DNA of 64,000 nt from Anaerolineales bacterium (GCA_015075625.1 JABTTZ010000001.1:620001-684000), one strand, 5' to 3'; shown: positions 53,284-62,380, counted from the first letter of the stretch. Numbers and translations: made by a program. Notes: a model not told the origin generated them from the letters alone.

Positions 53284-54084
53284 ATGACGCTGCGCCGCAT
53301 TGGTTTTCTCATCCTTGCCGTTCTCACGCTTACCGCTTGTACCAGCAGCGGAGCGCCAACCCCTACCCCACAGCCAACAGTAACCCTTACGGTGGCAGCG
53401 GCAGCATCGGTGACCCCTGCCTTTGAGGCATTAGGGATTCTGTTCACAAAACAAACGGGGATTGGGGTCGTATTCAACTTTGGCTCAACCGGGCAGCTTA
53501 CTCAGCAAATTGAGCAGGGCGCTCCGGTTGATGTGTTTGCGGCGGCTGACCGCTCCCATATTGATGATTTAGCGCAAGCCGGATTAGTGATCCCCGATAC
53601 GGTTGCGCTCTACACGCAGGGGCGGTTGACCCTATGGACACGCGCTGATAGCCCGCTGACGTTTACTACCCTAGGCGATCTGAACCGCGCAGAGGTAAAG
53701 CGCATTGCCATTGCCAACCCCGAACACGCGCCGTATGGTGTTGCGGCACGCGAAGCCTTAGAATCGTCCGGGTTGTGGGAAACGCTCCAGCAGAAGCTCA
53801 TTTTAGGTGAGAATATCACTCAGACGCTGCAATACGCCGAAACAGGGAATGTCGATGTCGCTGTTGTGGCACTTTCGTTGAGTATTGCGGCGGGGGATGA
53901 AGGGCGTTATATCTTGATTCCGGCGGAGTTGCATAAGCCATTGGATCAGGCCTTAGGGGTGATCACCAGCACAACCCATGAGGCAGAAGCCCGGCAGTTT
54001 GCGCTGTTTGTGAACAGCCCTGAGGGGCGTGAGGTCATGCGGCGCTATGGGTTTACCTTGCCAGGGGAAGACCTGATTCAATAA
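53284..54084 (+). CDS. modA: Molybdate ABC transporter substrate-binding lipoprotein
   Basis: 266 residues. Lipobox LTLTAC with Cys19, then a Pro/Thr linker. The binding domain matches ModA: VTLTVAAAASVTPAFEALG, FNFGSTGQLTQQIEQGAPVD, VFAAADRSHIDDLAQAGL and IANPEHAPYGVAAREALE. It captures molybdate or tungstate outside the membrane and hands it to ModB. It is followed by modB with one intervening base. The start ATG has AAGGA upstream. Confidence 0.93.
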   Translation: MTLRRIGFLILAVLTLTACTSSGAPTPTPQPTVTLTVAAAASVTPAFEALGILFTKQTGIGVVFNFGSTGQLTQQIEQGAPVDVFAAADRSHIDDLAQAGLVIPDTVALYTQGRLTLWTRADSPLTFTTLGDLNRAEVKRIAIANPEHAPYGVAAREALESSGLWETLQQKLILGENITQTLQYAETGNVDVAVVALSLSIAAGDEGRYILIPAELHKPLDQALGVITSTTHEAEARQFALFVNSPEGREVMRRYGFTLPGEDLIQ

Positions 54085-54085
54085 G

Positions 54086-54775
54086 ATGAATGGGCAACCT
54101 TTTTGGCTCTCGCTGCAAGTCACGGGCACGGCAACACTGGGAATTCTCATCATCGGGTTGGTGCTGGCGCTTCTGCTGGCGCGGGTGTCGTTTCGCGGCA
54201 AACTCATCCTTGAAACCATCATTTACTTGCCGTTGGTGCTGCCGCCAACAGTGGTTGGTTACTATCTGCTGTTTATCTTGGGGCGTGGGAGTTTCCTCCT
54301 TGAACAGTTGAAGATTGCCCTCCTGTTCACTTGGCAGGCGGCGGTGTTTGCTTCCATTGTCGTTGGCTTGCCGTTGATGGTGCAGACGGCACGTGCCGCG
54401 TTTGAGGAGGTAGACCCCGAAGTAGAAGGCGCGGCGCGTGTCGATGGCGCAGGGGAATGGCAGGTGTGGTGGTATGTCACGCTACCACTGGCACAGCGGG
54501 GGATTTTAGCCGGCGTGATTCTGAGTGCAGCGCGGGCGTTGGGGGAATTTGGCGCGACCTTGATGATCGCGGGGAATATCCCAGGGCGCACACAAACCCT
54601 CCCACTGGCAATTTATGATGCGGTGCAGGCACGGCGCTACGAAGATGCCAATGTCATGGTCATTGTGGTGACCTCGCTGGCATTTAGCGGACTCTGGTTA
54701 GTTTATCGGCTCGGAAAAGGGTCACAGAAACGCCAGAAACAACATGACAGTGCCAGAAACTACAGCGCGTCCTAA
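54086..54775 (+). CDS. modB: Molybdate ABC transporter permease
   Basis: 229 residues with five or six membrane helices. The family opening (LSLQVTGTATLGILIIGLVL), LPLVLPPTVVGYYLL and the EAA-type coupling loop AARVDGAGEWQVWWYVTLP are clear, then LARALGEFGATLMIAGNIPG. No ATPase gene (modC) follows: the next features are a tRNA and a glycosyltransferase. The ATPase must be encoded elsewhere or shared with another transporter. Confidence 0.93.
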   Translation: MNGQPFWLSLQVTGTATLGILIIGLVLALLLARVSFRGKLILETIIYLPLVLPPTVVGYYLLFILGRGSFLLEQLKIALLFTWQAAVFASIVVGLPLMVQTARAAFEEVDPEVEGAARVDGAGEWQVWWYVTLPLAQRGILAGVILSAARALGEFGATLMIAGNIPGRTQTLPLAIYDAVQARRYEDANVMVIVVTSLAFSGLWLVYRLGKGSQKRQKQHDSARNYSAS

Positions 54776-54814
54776 TCATTCATAGGTGACATTCGCTTTT
54801 ATCCTTACAAAGGA

Positions 54815-54843
54815 TTGCGCAGCGGGGAATTCTTGATTAGAAT
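54815..54843 (+). promoter_or_regulatory. Promoter of tRNA-Leu
   Basis: TTGCGC (54815-54820), a 17-base spacer and TAGAAT (54838-54843), with the expected start just before the tRNA 5' end at 54851. Confidence 0.6.
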
Positions 54844-54850
54844 ACGGCGT

Positions 54851-54931
54851 GGGGCTGTGGCGAAATGGCAGACGCAGGGGACTTAAAATCCTTAGCCGAA
54901 AGGCGTGTGGGTTCGACTCCCTCCAGCCCTA
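54851..54931 (+). tRNA. tRNA-Leu (anticodon UAA)
   Basis: A cloverleaf can be drawn. Acceptor GGGGCTG pairs with CAGCCCT (G-U at the first pair) and the discriminator is A. The D-arm GGCGAAATGGCAGACGC is typical of Leu. The anticodon loop ACTTAAAAT has TAA. A long variable arm follows, then the T-loop TTCGACT with one mismatch in the stem. No CCA is encoded. Confidence 0.95.
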
Positions 54932-55063
54932 CTTTTATAAGCCAACCATTCCCTATTTTGTCGCCCTGTGCCTCTTTCAGCTGGCATCTCACAGCGACAA
55001 TGCCCCACGTTTTTTGGCATCTTCGTGCCATTTATCCTCTAACACACGGGATCAAATAAAACC

Positions 55064-56191
55064 ATGCGGGTTGCCATTTTCACAGAAACCTTTCTCCCCA
55101 AAATTGACGGGATTGTGCGGGTTGTCTGCACAACGGTGGAAAATCTTCGCCGTCGTGGGGTCGAGGTCCTGATTGTCGCCCCGGATCAAGGGACGCGAGA
55201 GTACCTCGGTGCGCGGGTAGTAGGTGTTCCCTGTGTGCGCAACCCTGTTTACCCCGAAGGGCGCTTGGGCTTGGCAACACCGCTCACCTACCGCGCTGTG
55301 CGTGCCTTTCGTCCTGACCTGATCCATGTCTTTCACCCCGCCCTCATCGGCATGGCGGGCGTCTTGTTTGCCAAGCAGATGAAGATTCCGCTGCTCACCT
55401 CATTTCATCTTGACTTGGCGCATATGCTGACCTTTTACAAGATGCACCTCTTGGGCGCGATCCTCAAAAAGACCATCCGGTGGGGCTTTAACCAGAGCGA
55501 TTACGCCCTTGCTCCCTCGAAACTGATCCAAAAACAAATGGTTGCTGATGGCATCCACAATGTCGGGCTGTGGCGGCGGGGGGTCAACGCAAACCTCTTT
55601 CACCCCCGGTTTTGCGATGCCGAAACGCGAGCCGCGATCAGTGATGGACACCCTGAGGAGACGATCTTGCTTTATGCCGGACGCCTTGCTCCGGAAAAGC
55701 AGATTGAGCAGCTTCGCCCCGTTTTGGAACGTGTGCCGCGGACGCGCCTTGCCCTTGTGGGCGATGGTCCTCACCGCGCCGCGTTGGAGGCGCATTTTGC
55801 TGGATTGCCAGCAACCTTCCTCGGCTTTCGGACTGGGGAATCCCTTGCGCGTGTCTATGCCAGTGCCGATATGTTTGTTTTTCCCTCCGCCTTTGAAAGT
55901 TTCGGCTTGGTCATGCTGGAGGCAATGGCGGCGGGGATTCCTGTTGTTGCTTCACGGGTGGGCGGTGCGGGTGATATGATCGTTGAAGGAGAGACGGGGT
56001 ATAGCTTTCCAGTGGACGATGTAGAGGGACTGGTGGTGAGCGTCCAGAATATTGTGAACAGCCCCGAAAAACTGCCCCAGATGAAAGCCGCCGCCCGTGT
56101 CATGGGCGAGCGATTCGCGTGGGAAACGATCATGGACGAACTGTTGGAGGGTTACGAAGCGCTTGTGCGGGGGGAAAAACCAGCGCTTTAA
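55064..56191 (+). CDS. GT4-family glycosyltransferase
   Basis: 375 residues with a GT-B fold. The N-terminal half has AIFTETFLPKIDGIVRVV, the opening typical of the MgtA/SqdX/PimB-like mannosyl- or glucosyl-lipid transferases. The C-terminal half has LYAGRLAPEKQIEQL, GDGPHRAALEAHF and FPSAFESFGLVMLEAMAAG, with the nucleotide-sugar-binding Glu pair (E-x7-E). It probably adds a sugar to a membrane lipid or glycan at the cytoplasmic face. The acceptor is not identifiable. It follows tRNA-Leu. Confidence 0.88.
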   Translation: MRVAIFTETFLPKIDGIVRVVCTTVENLRRRGVEVLIVAPDQGTREYLGARVVGVPCVRNPVYPEGRLGLATPLTYRAVRAFRPDLIHVFHPALIGMAGVLFAKQMKIPLLTSFHLDLAHMLTFYKMHLLGAILKKTIRWGFNQSDYALAPSKLIQKQMVADGIHNVGLWRRGVNANLFHPRFCDAETRAAISDGHPEETILLYAGRLAPEKQIEQLRPVLERVPRTRLALVGDGPHRAALEAHFAGLPATFLGFRTGESLARVYASADMFVFPSAFESFGLVMLEAMAAGIPVVASRVGGAGDMIVEGETGYSFPVDDVEGLVVSVQNIVNSPEKLPQMKAAARVMGERFAWETIMDELLEGYEALVRGEKPAL

Positions 56192-56326
56192 GGGCGGCAG
56201 CATGGCGGAGGCGAGGCGTTGGCGGAAGGTGAGTTGACAGTACCCCCAATTGCCCGTAGACTCCTAACCACGTACCGTGCCAATCAACATCAATTTCATA
56301 CCCAAAAAACAAAGGGGGCAAGGTTT

Positions 56327-57070
56327 ATGCAAGGCAGCGGCAGCTTTCGGCTGATTGTACGCCGGGGACCGCAACCCAATCAGGTCTACGAACTGAGCAA
56401 AGATGTCTCGACGCTTGGACGAGACATTACGAACGACATTGTGATCAACGATCCCGAAGTCAGCCGCCACCACTGTCGGCTCACTCGTGGCGGCGGCGGA
56501 TACACAATGGAAGACCTCGGTAGCACAAACGGCACATTTGTGAACGGGCAGCGGTTGATGGGTGCGCGTCCCTTAGCACAGGGCGACCAAATTGGTCTGG
56601 GTGAAACAGTGACCCTTGCCTACGAAGCCGCCTTTGCCCCGGCAGATTTTCCACGTGCCGCCGCCTCACAGCAGCCCCCACCCTATCAACCCGTTCAGTC
56701 TGGGCAGCTTCCCCCCGCCCCACAACAGCCCATGCAGCCGCCCGCGCCGACGCTCCAAATGCCCCAAGCGCCGCAGGGGATGGGGCAAATGCCCCCTGCC
56801 CAAGCAAATTATCCAGGCGCCCCAGCGCAGCAGATGGGCGGTGGCTACCAACCCGCGCCGCCGGGCTATGCCCAACAACCCTATGGCTATGAGCCAGCGC
56901 TCAGCCAGAATCCCGGGTTAGGGCGGTGGTTTTTCATCGGCTGTGGGTGCTTGATTGTTCTCTGTGTTGTGGTGACGGTAATTGCTGCCATCTACATTGA
57001 TACGAACGATCTCTATTGCAGCATCCCGCTTCTACGGGATGTGGTGGGGATTATTCGCCGCTGTCCGTAA
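56327..57070 (+). CDS. FHA-domain protein with Pro/Gln-rich linker and C-terminal membrane anchor
   Basis: I start at ATG 56327 (MQGSGSFRL), preceded by GGGGG/AAGG; the longer frame from 56219 is likely non-coding. 247 residues. Residues 5-95 are an FHA domain with the phosphothreonine-binding residues in TLGRDITND, VSRHHCRL and STNGTFVNG. A Pro/Gln/Ala-rich linker spans about 105-205, then one membrane helix (WFFIGCGCLIVLCVVVTVIA) with a short tail. The FHA part is cytoplasmic and should read phosphorylation by the Hanks kinases of this cell. FHA domains also occur in T7SS (EssC, EccC partners), but no T7SS gene is adjacent here. Confidence 0.88.
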   Translation: MQGSGSFRLIVRRGPQPNQVYELSKDVSTLGRDITNDIVINDPEVSRHHCRLTRGGGGYTMEDLGSTNGTFVNGQRLMGARPLAQGDQIGLGETVTLAYEAAFAPADFPRAAASQQPPPYQPVQSGQLPPAPQQPMQPPAPTLQMPQAPQGMGQMPPAQANYPGAPAQQMGGGYQPAPPGYAQQPYGYEPALSQNPGLGRWFFIGCGCLIVLCVVVTVIAAIYIDTNDLYCSIPLLRDVVGIIRRCP

Positions 57071-57096
57071 GATTAGCCTGTGGGGTCACTATTGGT

Positions 57097-57130
57097 GGTT
57101 GATCTCGATGCTAAAGTACCGAGATCAACC
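57097..57130. repeat. Perfect 11-bp hairpin followed by family A core
   Basis: GGTTGATCTCG (57097-57107) pairs exactly with CGAGATCAACC (57120-57130) across a 12-base loop. GCCCCTTCGGGGC follows at 57131-57143 and a CTAGCGGCGCA block at about 57170, a reversed and decayed family A element. No T-run follows, so it is not called a terminator. Confidence 0.5.
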
Positions 57131-57193
57131 GCCCCTTCGGGGCTTGAAGGCAATGGACTCCATCCCCTCTAGCGGCGCATATGATGCGCCCGA

Positions 57194-58174
57194 TCAGTTC
57201 CCCATTGCCGCACGAATAACGGTGGATTCTTCGGTGTTTTTCCCGAAGAATTTTCTCAATGTGGTCAACGTATTGAACTGCCTCATGTACGCCAGATTCT
57301 CCGGGGTGAACGGCTTCGGCGTGATCCCTAGCCGCGTTTCAAGGGCGTTCTCTTTGCAGACGTTTGGGACTGCTAAAAGATCCAACAGGGTTGTGGAAAC
57401 AGGCGGTTTGGGGAGGATCACCTGCATGAGAGCGACGGCTGGACGCAGCAGCCCCACCGGCAGTTTCACCCGCGCCCGGCGCGTGCCAAGCGCTTTCAAA
57501 ACGCGCTCTACAATATCGCTATAGGTGAGAACTTCCGCCCCACCAAGTTCAAATTCAGCGCCAATGGTTGCTTCATCGTCAAGGCATTTCACAATCGCTT
57601 CGACCACATCGCCCACATAGACGGGCTGAAACTGCGCCTTACCATCCCCCACAATGGGGAAGATGAAGGGTGTCATTTTAATCAGCCGCGCTTGGACGTT
57701 GGCAAATTCATCTTGGGGACCCCAAATGACGGAGGGGCGAACGGCGCTCCAATCCAAGCCCGATTTCGCCACATACTCTTGGGCGCGTCCTTTGCTGCGC
57801 AGAAAGGGCGATTTCACATCGGCATACGCCCCGTTTTGGCACATGTTGATAAAGCGCCGGACGCCCGCCCGTTTTGCCGCCTCAACGATGTTGACCGTCC
57901 CCTGATAGTTGATCGCCTCGTAGGTGTTTTTCCCTTTTTCAATGGCGATAGCGACAAGGTGAATGACCGTATCGACGCCCTCCATCCACTCGGCAAGCGT
58001 TTCTGGGCGGGTGACATCCCCCTTCACAATTTCAACCTTCGTTTCAACGTCCTTTAGACGTTCCAACGCCTTGTTCACGCTGCCAACCATCGCCCGGACG
58101 GGTTTTCCCAACTGCACCAACCGCCGCACAAGGTTGTTTCCCACATACCCCGACGCGCCCGTGACCAATATCAT
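57194..58174 (-). CDS. NAD(P)-binding SDR, complex I NDUFA9-like
   Basis: 326 residues. Rossmann fold with the nucleotide loop GASGYVGNNLVRRL at the N-terminus, KGDVTRPETL, VIHLVAIAIEKGKNTYE, and the region RPSVIWGPQDEFANVQARLI that marks the atypical NDUFA9/NmrA-like SDRs. These bind NAD(P)H; many bacterial members have no known reaction. The C-terminal part has VYVGDVVEAIVKCLDDEA, which matches the family. It is convergent with the FHA gene. Confidence 0.85.
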   Translation of the reverse strand: MILVTGASGYVGNNLVRRLVQLGKPVRAMVGSVNKALERLKDVETKVEIVKGDVTRPETLAEWMEGVDTVIHLVAIAIEKGKNTYEAINYQGTVNIVEAAKRAGVRRFINMCQNGAYADVKSPFLRSKGRAQEYVAKSGLDWSAVRPSVIWGPQDEFANVQARLIKMTPFIFPIVGDGKAQFQPVYVGDVVEAIVKCLDDEATIGAEFELGGAEVLTYSDIVERVLKALGTRRARVKLPVGLLRPAVALMQVILPKPPVSTTLLDLLAVPNVCKENALETRLGITPKPFTPENLAYMRQFNTLTTLRKFFGKNTEESTVIRAAMGN

Positions 58175-58600
58175 AGGTAATTTCTCCTGTAATAGGGTGT
58201 GCCATTCATGCCCTCTAGGGACTATTGTAGGGAGTCTGTCTAGGGTTTGCCAAATCTCAGCGGGCTTTCACGGCGCGGTGCTGCCTTTACACCAAGTCCC
58301 CAGTGGTACAGCCCGCATCCCCCTCGCCCGCAGAATTTATCCCCTTTTCCCGTAGATAGATGAGGGGGCGACACGATCTCATAGACGATACAAACAGCCC
58401 TCTCATCCCCCTTGCGACCCGCCTTCGGGATGTACCCGCTCTCCCACCCGGTGGGAGAGCGGGAATCATGTCTGTGCGGGGTGCTGCCCCTCACAACCCC
58501 TTTATCGATGGTATTCAGGGAACGATGCGGTGCTTGCCAAAGGTATTTTTTTCCGGCGCTGATCTGATTACAAGCCAAACCCAAATTTACCGATAGGCTC
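58175..58600. repeat. Gap with a family D repeat
   Basis: 58385-58515 carries ACAGCCCTCTCATCCCCCTT, ACCCGCTCTCCCACCCGGTG and GGAGAGCGGG, the best family D copy. 58315-58370 has a GC-rich block (CCTCGCCCGCAGAATTTATC) also seen at 34927-34950. No gene or clear promoter is visible. Confidence 0.5.
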
Positions 58601-59506
58601 TTAAATCACCTCAACCTCTAGCTCCAGATCAACGCCGAATTGCGCCCGGACGCTTTCCTGCGCCAAGCGAACCAGCCCCAGATAGTCGGCGGCTGTACCG
58701 CCGCCCGTGTTCACGAAAAAATTCCCGTGCAGCGGCGAGATGATCACCCCGCCGATCTGCGTCCCTTTCAAGCCTGCCGCTTCAATCAGACGTCCGGCGT
58801 AATCCCCCGGTGGGTTCTTGAACATACTCCCCAAACTGGCGCCGGGGGGCTGTGTACGCTTGCGGTGGGCGGTGTACCCCTCTGCCGTTGCCAGCAGCGC
58901 CGTTGGATCAGCGCCCGGGGTAAGCCTGAGCGCCGCCCGCAAGACGGCAAACGGCGGCTGGCGGTGTTTCAATGCCGATTCGCGGTAGCGGTATGCCAAA
59001 TCGTCAGCCATCCAGCGGCGGGCGGGCGACTCTGGCTCTGCCACCTCTGCCCAAAGTAAGCAGCCCGCCATATCGCCGCCGTGCGCTCCGGCGTTATTGA
59101 CCACTCCCCCCCCCACCGTCCCCGGCACGTTGATCGCCCACTCAAAACCGCCAAGACCCTGTGTCATCGTTTGGCGGGCAAGGGAAATCAAGCCGAAGCC
59201 GCTCTCGACGGTGACAACACCGGATGGATCGATGCTGATCGCTTTGGCGTCGTTGATTATGACCAACCCGCGCACCCCTTCATCGCGGACGAGGACATTT
59301 GCCCCCCCGCCGAGGATGCGTGTTTGCCAACCCGCCGCCCATGCCGCCCGCGCCACCCGTTCAAAGAAGTCGGCGCTCTCCACGACGACAAGGGCATCGG
59401 CTGCCCCGCCAAGCCGCGCCGCCGTGTAACGGGCAAGCGGCTCGTTCAGGCGGACGGTGACGCCAAGCGGGGTGAGGATCGTGGTGTAATCAGGGAGAAC
59501 GGTCAT
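58601..59506 (-). CDS. murB: UDP-N-acetylenolpyruvoylglucosamine reductase
   Basis: I start at ATG 59506 (MTVLPDYT) with AAGGAC 7 bases upstream; the open frame continues to 59752 but has no support. 302 residues, the length of a short-type MurB. FAD-binding motifs: [45 protein letters not shown]. Catalytic Ser in [15 protein letters not shown] and Arg in the YRESAL segment. It makes UDP-MurNAc in peptidoglycan synthesis, which fits a walled cell. No mur neighbours are present. Confidence 0.95.
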   Translation of the reverse strand: MTVLPDYTTILTPLGVTVRLNEPLARYTAARLGGAADALVVVESADFFERVARAAWAAGWQTRILGGGANVLVRDEGVRGLVIINDAKAISIDPSGVVTVESGFGLISLARQTMTQGLGGFEWAINVPGTVGGGVVNNAGAHGGDMAGCLLWAEVAEPESPARRWMADDLAYRYRESALKHRQPPFAVLRAALRLTPGADPTALLATAEGYTAHRKRTQPPGASLGSMFKNPPGDYAGRLIEAAGLKGTQIGGVIISPLHGNFFVNTGGGTAADYLGLVRLAQESVRAQFGVDLELEVEVI

Positions 59507-59826
59507 CGTATGTCCTTCGCTGAATGATGCGTGTGGGCATCGGTCATTTCCCCCCCTTTCCTCCATAGATCGCCCCCCGACTGGCAGTGGTTTTTCCCTG
59601 TTCAGGTGATGCGGCGGGGAGGAGGGGTGGGCAATGTGCGCCCATGTGTGGGGAAGTGTACACCAAAACAGATAGGGTTTCCGTCGGGACGATCCTGCGG
59701 GGGCGCCCGCCTGCATCCTTTGTTCACCCACTCGCCACCTACGACTTAGCAACGGCTCATGGACGCCACCTACCCTTTTTCGTCGTTTGAGGCTACCATA
59801 CCCTCCCGTTAGGTTGGGATATATCT
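59507..59826. other. 320-base gap without recognisable features
   Basis: GC-rich sequence between the divergent murB and the SH3b lipoprotein gene. I see no gene, no clear repeat family and no convincing promoter boxes. Confidence 0.5.
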
Positions 59827-61089
59827 ATGCCTATGAGACGTTATCAAGCCCTTCGTCTGCCCGTCCTCGCCGCCCTTGTTCTAGGGATGGCGGCGTTAGC
59901 CTGCAATGTCCAGTTGGGGGGGACGCCCCCCCTGCCAGGGGGGGAAGCGACCAGCGGGATCATCTTGATAGCCCCTGAAAACAACAGCGTCATTGGCGAG
60001 GGCGTCCATGTGGAGATAGCCGCTGCCGCCCGCGATACGCTGACGGGCGTTTCCAAAATCACCTTCAGTCTTGATGGCGCACCGCTAGAGAGCCTCACCG
60101 CGCCCATTCCCGAAGGGCAAACGACCTTCACGGCAAAAATTGTGTGGGTGACAAAAGGGATACAAGGGCATTTGCTGACGGCGGAGGCATTCCGCGCCGA
60201 TGGTTCGTCTCTGGGCGAGGCAGGTGTGACGGTACAGGTTGTCCCCCTCAACACAGGCGACCCCACCCTGAGCGCGGCAGTGTCCACGATGGGCAGTGTC
60301 CCCACAATGACCCCGCCCGTCACCCTTGCCCCCACCGAAACGCCGTCGCTTCCGCCAACGCACACCCCGACCCCAACAGCAACCGTCACGCCCACCCCCG
60401 CTGCCGAAGGGGAGACGCCCACCGCCTCGCCGACCTTCATCGCCCCCACGCTGCGCGTCACCTTTGACTTTCTGAACATCCGGCGGGGACCCGGCACCAC
60501 CTACGACCCCATCGGGCGGATGAACAAAGGGGATACAGCAAAAGTTGTGGGGCGCAACGCGGATCGCACCTGGGTGGTCATCGAATGGGGCAGCGTGCGT
60601 GGATGGGTCAGCACAAGCGCAAATTTGGTTGAGATCAGCGGCGATACAACGAATCTCCCCCTTGTCGCCGTGCAAGACGCCCCCGGCGCAACGCCGACGC
60701 TCAGCATCGTCCAACCCGGACTTGCCCCCACCAGCGCCCCCGGCGACTTTGCCGATCTGATCATTGAGGCGTACACGATCACCCCGCAAACCCCGCTGGC
60801 AAACCAAACCTTTTACATCACCGTCGTCGTCCGTAATCAGGGGACGGTGGATGCGCCGGCATCCCTGCTGACGGGGATTTTCCAACCGGGCAACGAGCGC
60901 TCCGATATGTCCGTCCCGCCGATTGCTGCGGGTGGGTTGGTCACCCTTCCCCCCCTCTATATCACCTTAAAAACGGGTGGACCGAACCAAGAGGGTGTTC
61001 TCAGCCTTGACGTACAAAACGAGGTAGACGAGGGGCAGATTGGCGAACAAAACAACCGCCGCACGATCACCTACAACGTGATCAATTAG
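59827..61089 (+). CDS. Lipoprotein with Ig-like, SH3b and CARDB domains
   Basis: 420 residues. Lipobox AALAC with Cys26. Residues about 45-145 are a beta domain starting IILIAPENNSVIGEGVHV (Ig-like, with ITFSLDG). A Pro/Thr linker follows (about 150-205, TPTPTATVTPTP). Residues about 210-275 are a bacterial SH3 domain (LNIRRGPGTTYDPIGRM, VVGRNADRTWVVIEWG, RGWVSTSANLV). Residues about 310-420 are CARDB (DLIIEAYTITP, FYITVVVRNQGTVDAPAS, LSLDVQNEVDE). All are extracellular binding modules, for cell-wall or carbohydrate contact. No enzymatic domain is seen. Confidence 0.85.
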   Translation: MPMRRYQALRLPVLAALVLGMAALACNVQLGGTPPLPGGEATSGIILIAPENNSVIGEGVHVEIAAAARDTLTGVSKITFSLDGAPLESLTAPIPEGQTTFTAKIVWVTKGIQGHLLTAEAFRADGSSLGEAGVTVQVVPLNTGDPTLSAAVSTMGSVPTMTPPVTLAPTETPSLPPTHTPTPTATVTPTPAAEGETPTASPTFIAPTLRVTFDFLNIRRGPGTTYDPIGRMNKGDTAKVVGRNADRTWVVIEWGSVRGWVSTSANLVEISGDTTNLPLVAVQDAPGATPTLSIVQPGLAPTSAPGDFADLIIEAYTITPQTPLANQTFYITVVVRNQGTVDAPASLLTGIFQPGNERSDMSVPPIAAGGLVTLPPLYITLKTGGPNQEGVLSLDVQNEVDEGQIGEQNNRRTITYNVIN

Positions 61090-61138
61090 CCCCTCAACAA
61101 GCCAATGATCACAGCCCACCAGCGGTATTCGTGTTTAC

Positions 61139-61609
61139 ATGGGGACGCTCACCGCTGGCGTTGAGTTGATCGCCGCGCTCAGCGAACTTGCCCGCGCCCT
61201 TGACGTGCGGGCAGGGACATGCGATCTGCTTGGCGGGCTGACGGGCATCACCTTCACATCCTTTGATATGGCGAGACAAACTCGCTACCCGCCGCTCACC
61301 CTGACGGACGGCTTCGAGATCGCCGCTGGACATACCACCATCAGCCGCCTGAACAATGCCCCGCACATCCATACCCATCTTCTGGTTACCTATCGTGACC
61401 CTTCTGCCCCAAATAACACCGCCTATGTTGGGGGGCATGTGGTGCAGGCGGCGGTCTTTGCCGTTGAATACACCCTCACCGTTTATGATGGGGTAGGAAT
61501 CGAGCGCCGCCCTCACGCCGCCTCTGGTTTGGCGCTTTGGGATGTCCCCCCGCTTGACACCGCCGGAGAATCTCCCTATACTGTTTGTTATATTGTCATA
61601 ACATTATAA
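61139..61609 (+). CDS. PPC/DUF296 domain protein
   Basis: 156 residues. The family pattern is visible: TLTAGVELIAALSELARAL, VRAGTCDLLGGLTGIT, NAPHIHTHLL and VGGHVVQAAVFAVEYTL. PPC domains of this type form trimers; the role in bacteria is unknown, and in plants they accompany AT-hooks. The start ATG 61139 is the first possible after a stop at 61106-61108, so the initial strand (usually before 'GxLxxGxDL') is partly lacking, a hint of N-terminal shortening. The stop overlaps a palindrome before the GntR gene. Confidence 0.72.
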   Translation: MGTLTAGVELIAALSELARALDVRAGTCDLLGGLTGITFTSFDMARQTRYPPLTLTDGFEIAAGHTTISRLNNAPHIHTHLLVTYRDPSAPNNTAYVGGHVVQAAVFAVEYTLTVYDGVGIERRPHAASGLALWDVPPLDTAGESPYTVCYIVITL

Positions 61610-61613
61610 TGTT
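61586..61613. promoter_or_regulatory. Overlapping palindromes, probable GntR operator and promoter
   Basis: TGTTAT, six bases, ATAACA (61586-61603) overlaps the perfect palindrome AACATTATAATGTT (61600-61613), which contains the -10-like TATAAT (61605-61610). The ATG of the regulator gene is at 61632. Confidence 0.5.
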
Positions 61614-61631
61614 TGGATAGGCGGCGTGTTC

Positions 61632-62366
61632 ATGACGACGATTGACCGCGACTCTCCCGTACCGTTGTACTTTCAGCTAAAACAAATCCTTCTCGATCAA
61701 ATCATCGCCAACCGTTGGAAGGCAGGGCAGGTTATTCCCAGTGAGCAAGAGTTGGGCGAAACCTACGGCGTCAGCCGCATCACCGTCCGCCAGACGCTCT
61801 CTGAACTTGTTACGGAGGGCTATCTCATCCGCCAGCGTGGGCGTGGGACATTCATTGCCAAACCGAAAATCACCTATACCCCTAGTTCCAAGATCGAACT
61901 GAACGAGATGATGCGCCAGCAAGGGGTGACACTTGGCTGGCGTTTACTCGCCCTTCAAGAGACCGCCGTCGCCATTCCGCCAGAAGTGGTTGCCGCCTTT
62001 GGAGGGCGTAAGACAGCCCCCAATCTGATCGCCATTCGCCGCTTGCGTTTGGCGGGGGACAAACCTATCGGCTACCATTTTGCTTATCTCCCCGAACGCT
62101 GCGGGCGCTTCATCAACCAGGCTGCCCTAGAGGTAGGCGAATCGCTCGATTATCTCAACGGGCTGCCGGAGTTGGCGAAGGCGCGTCTGGAACGTACATT
62201 AGAGGCACGCCCCGCCGGAGCGTTGGAAGTTCAGCATCTTGGCGTGGCGGTGGGAGCGCCCATCCTTTACCTTGAGCGGACAGTCGTCGCTGAATCAGGC
62301 ATCGTTGTTGAATTCCTTCAGGCTGCCTTTCGGGGGGATCGGTTCAAATACCGTATCTCGATGTGA
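61632..62366 (+). CDS. GntR/HutC-family transcriptional regulator
   Basis: 244 residues from ATG 61632 (GTG 61626 is possible). The N-terminal winged helix is of GntR type: PLYFQLKQILLDQI, VIPSEQELGETYGVSRITVR, QTLSELVTEGYL and RQRGRGTFIA. Residues about 85-244 are a UTRA ligand-binding domain (LGWRLLALQETAV, IRRLRLAGDKPIGYHFAYLP, YLERTVVAESG). It should be controlled by a small effector, often a sugar phosphate or amino-acid derivative. Palindromes upstream suggest autoregulation. It is followed after 14 bases by the decayed corA. Confidence 0.9.
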   Translation: MTTIDRDSPVPLYFQLKQILLDQIIANRWKAGQVIPSEQELGETYGVSRITVRQTLSELVTEGYLIRQRGRGTFIAKPKITYTPSSKIELNEMMRQQGVTLGWRLLALQETAVAIPPEVVAAFGGRKTAPNLIAIRRLRLAGDKPIGYHFAYLPERCGRFINQAALEVGESLDYLNGLPELAKARLERTLEARPAGALEVQHLGVAVGAPILYLERTVVAESGIVVEFLQAAFRGDRFKYRISM

Positions 62367-62380
62367 TCGTTGTAATCTGA

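Noticed and set aside
57097-57143. Strong hairpin as terminator of the FHA gene
   Set aside because: No T-run follows on either strand and the next 13 bases are a family A core, so I list it as a repeat.
58601-59752. MurB with an 82-residue N-terminal extension
   Set aside because: The extension has no domain, and a good ribosome site stands before ATG 59506, which gives the normal MurB length.
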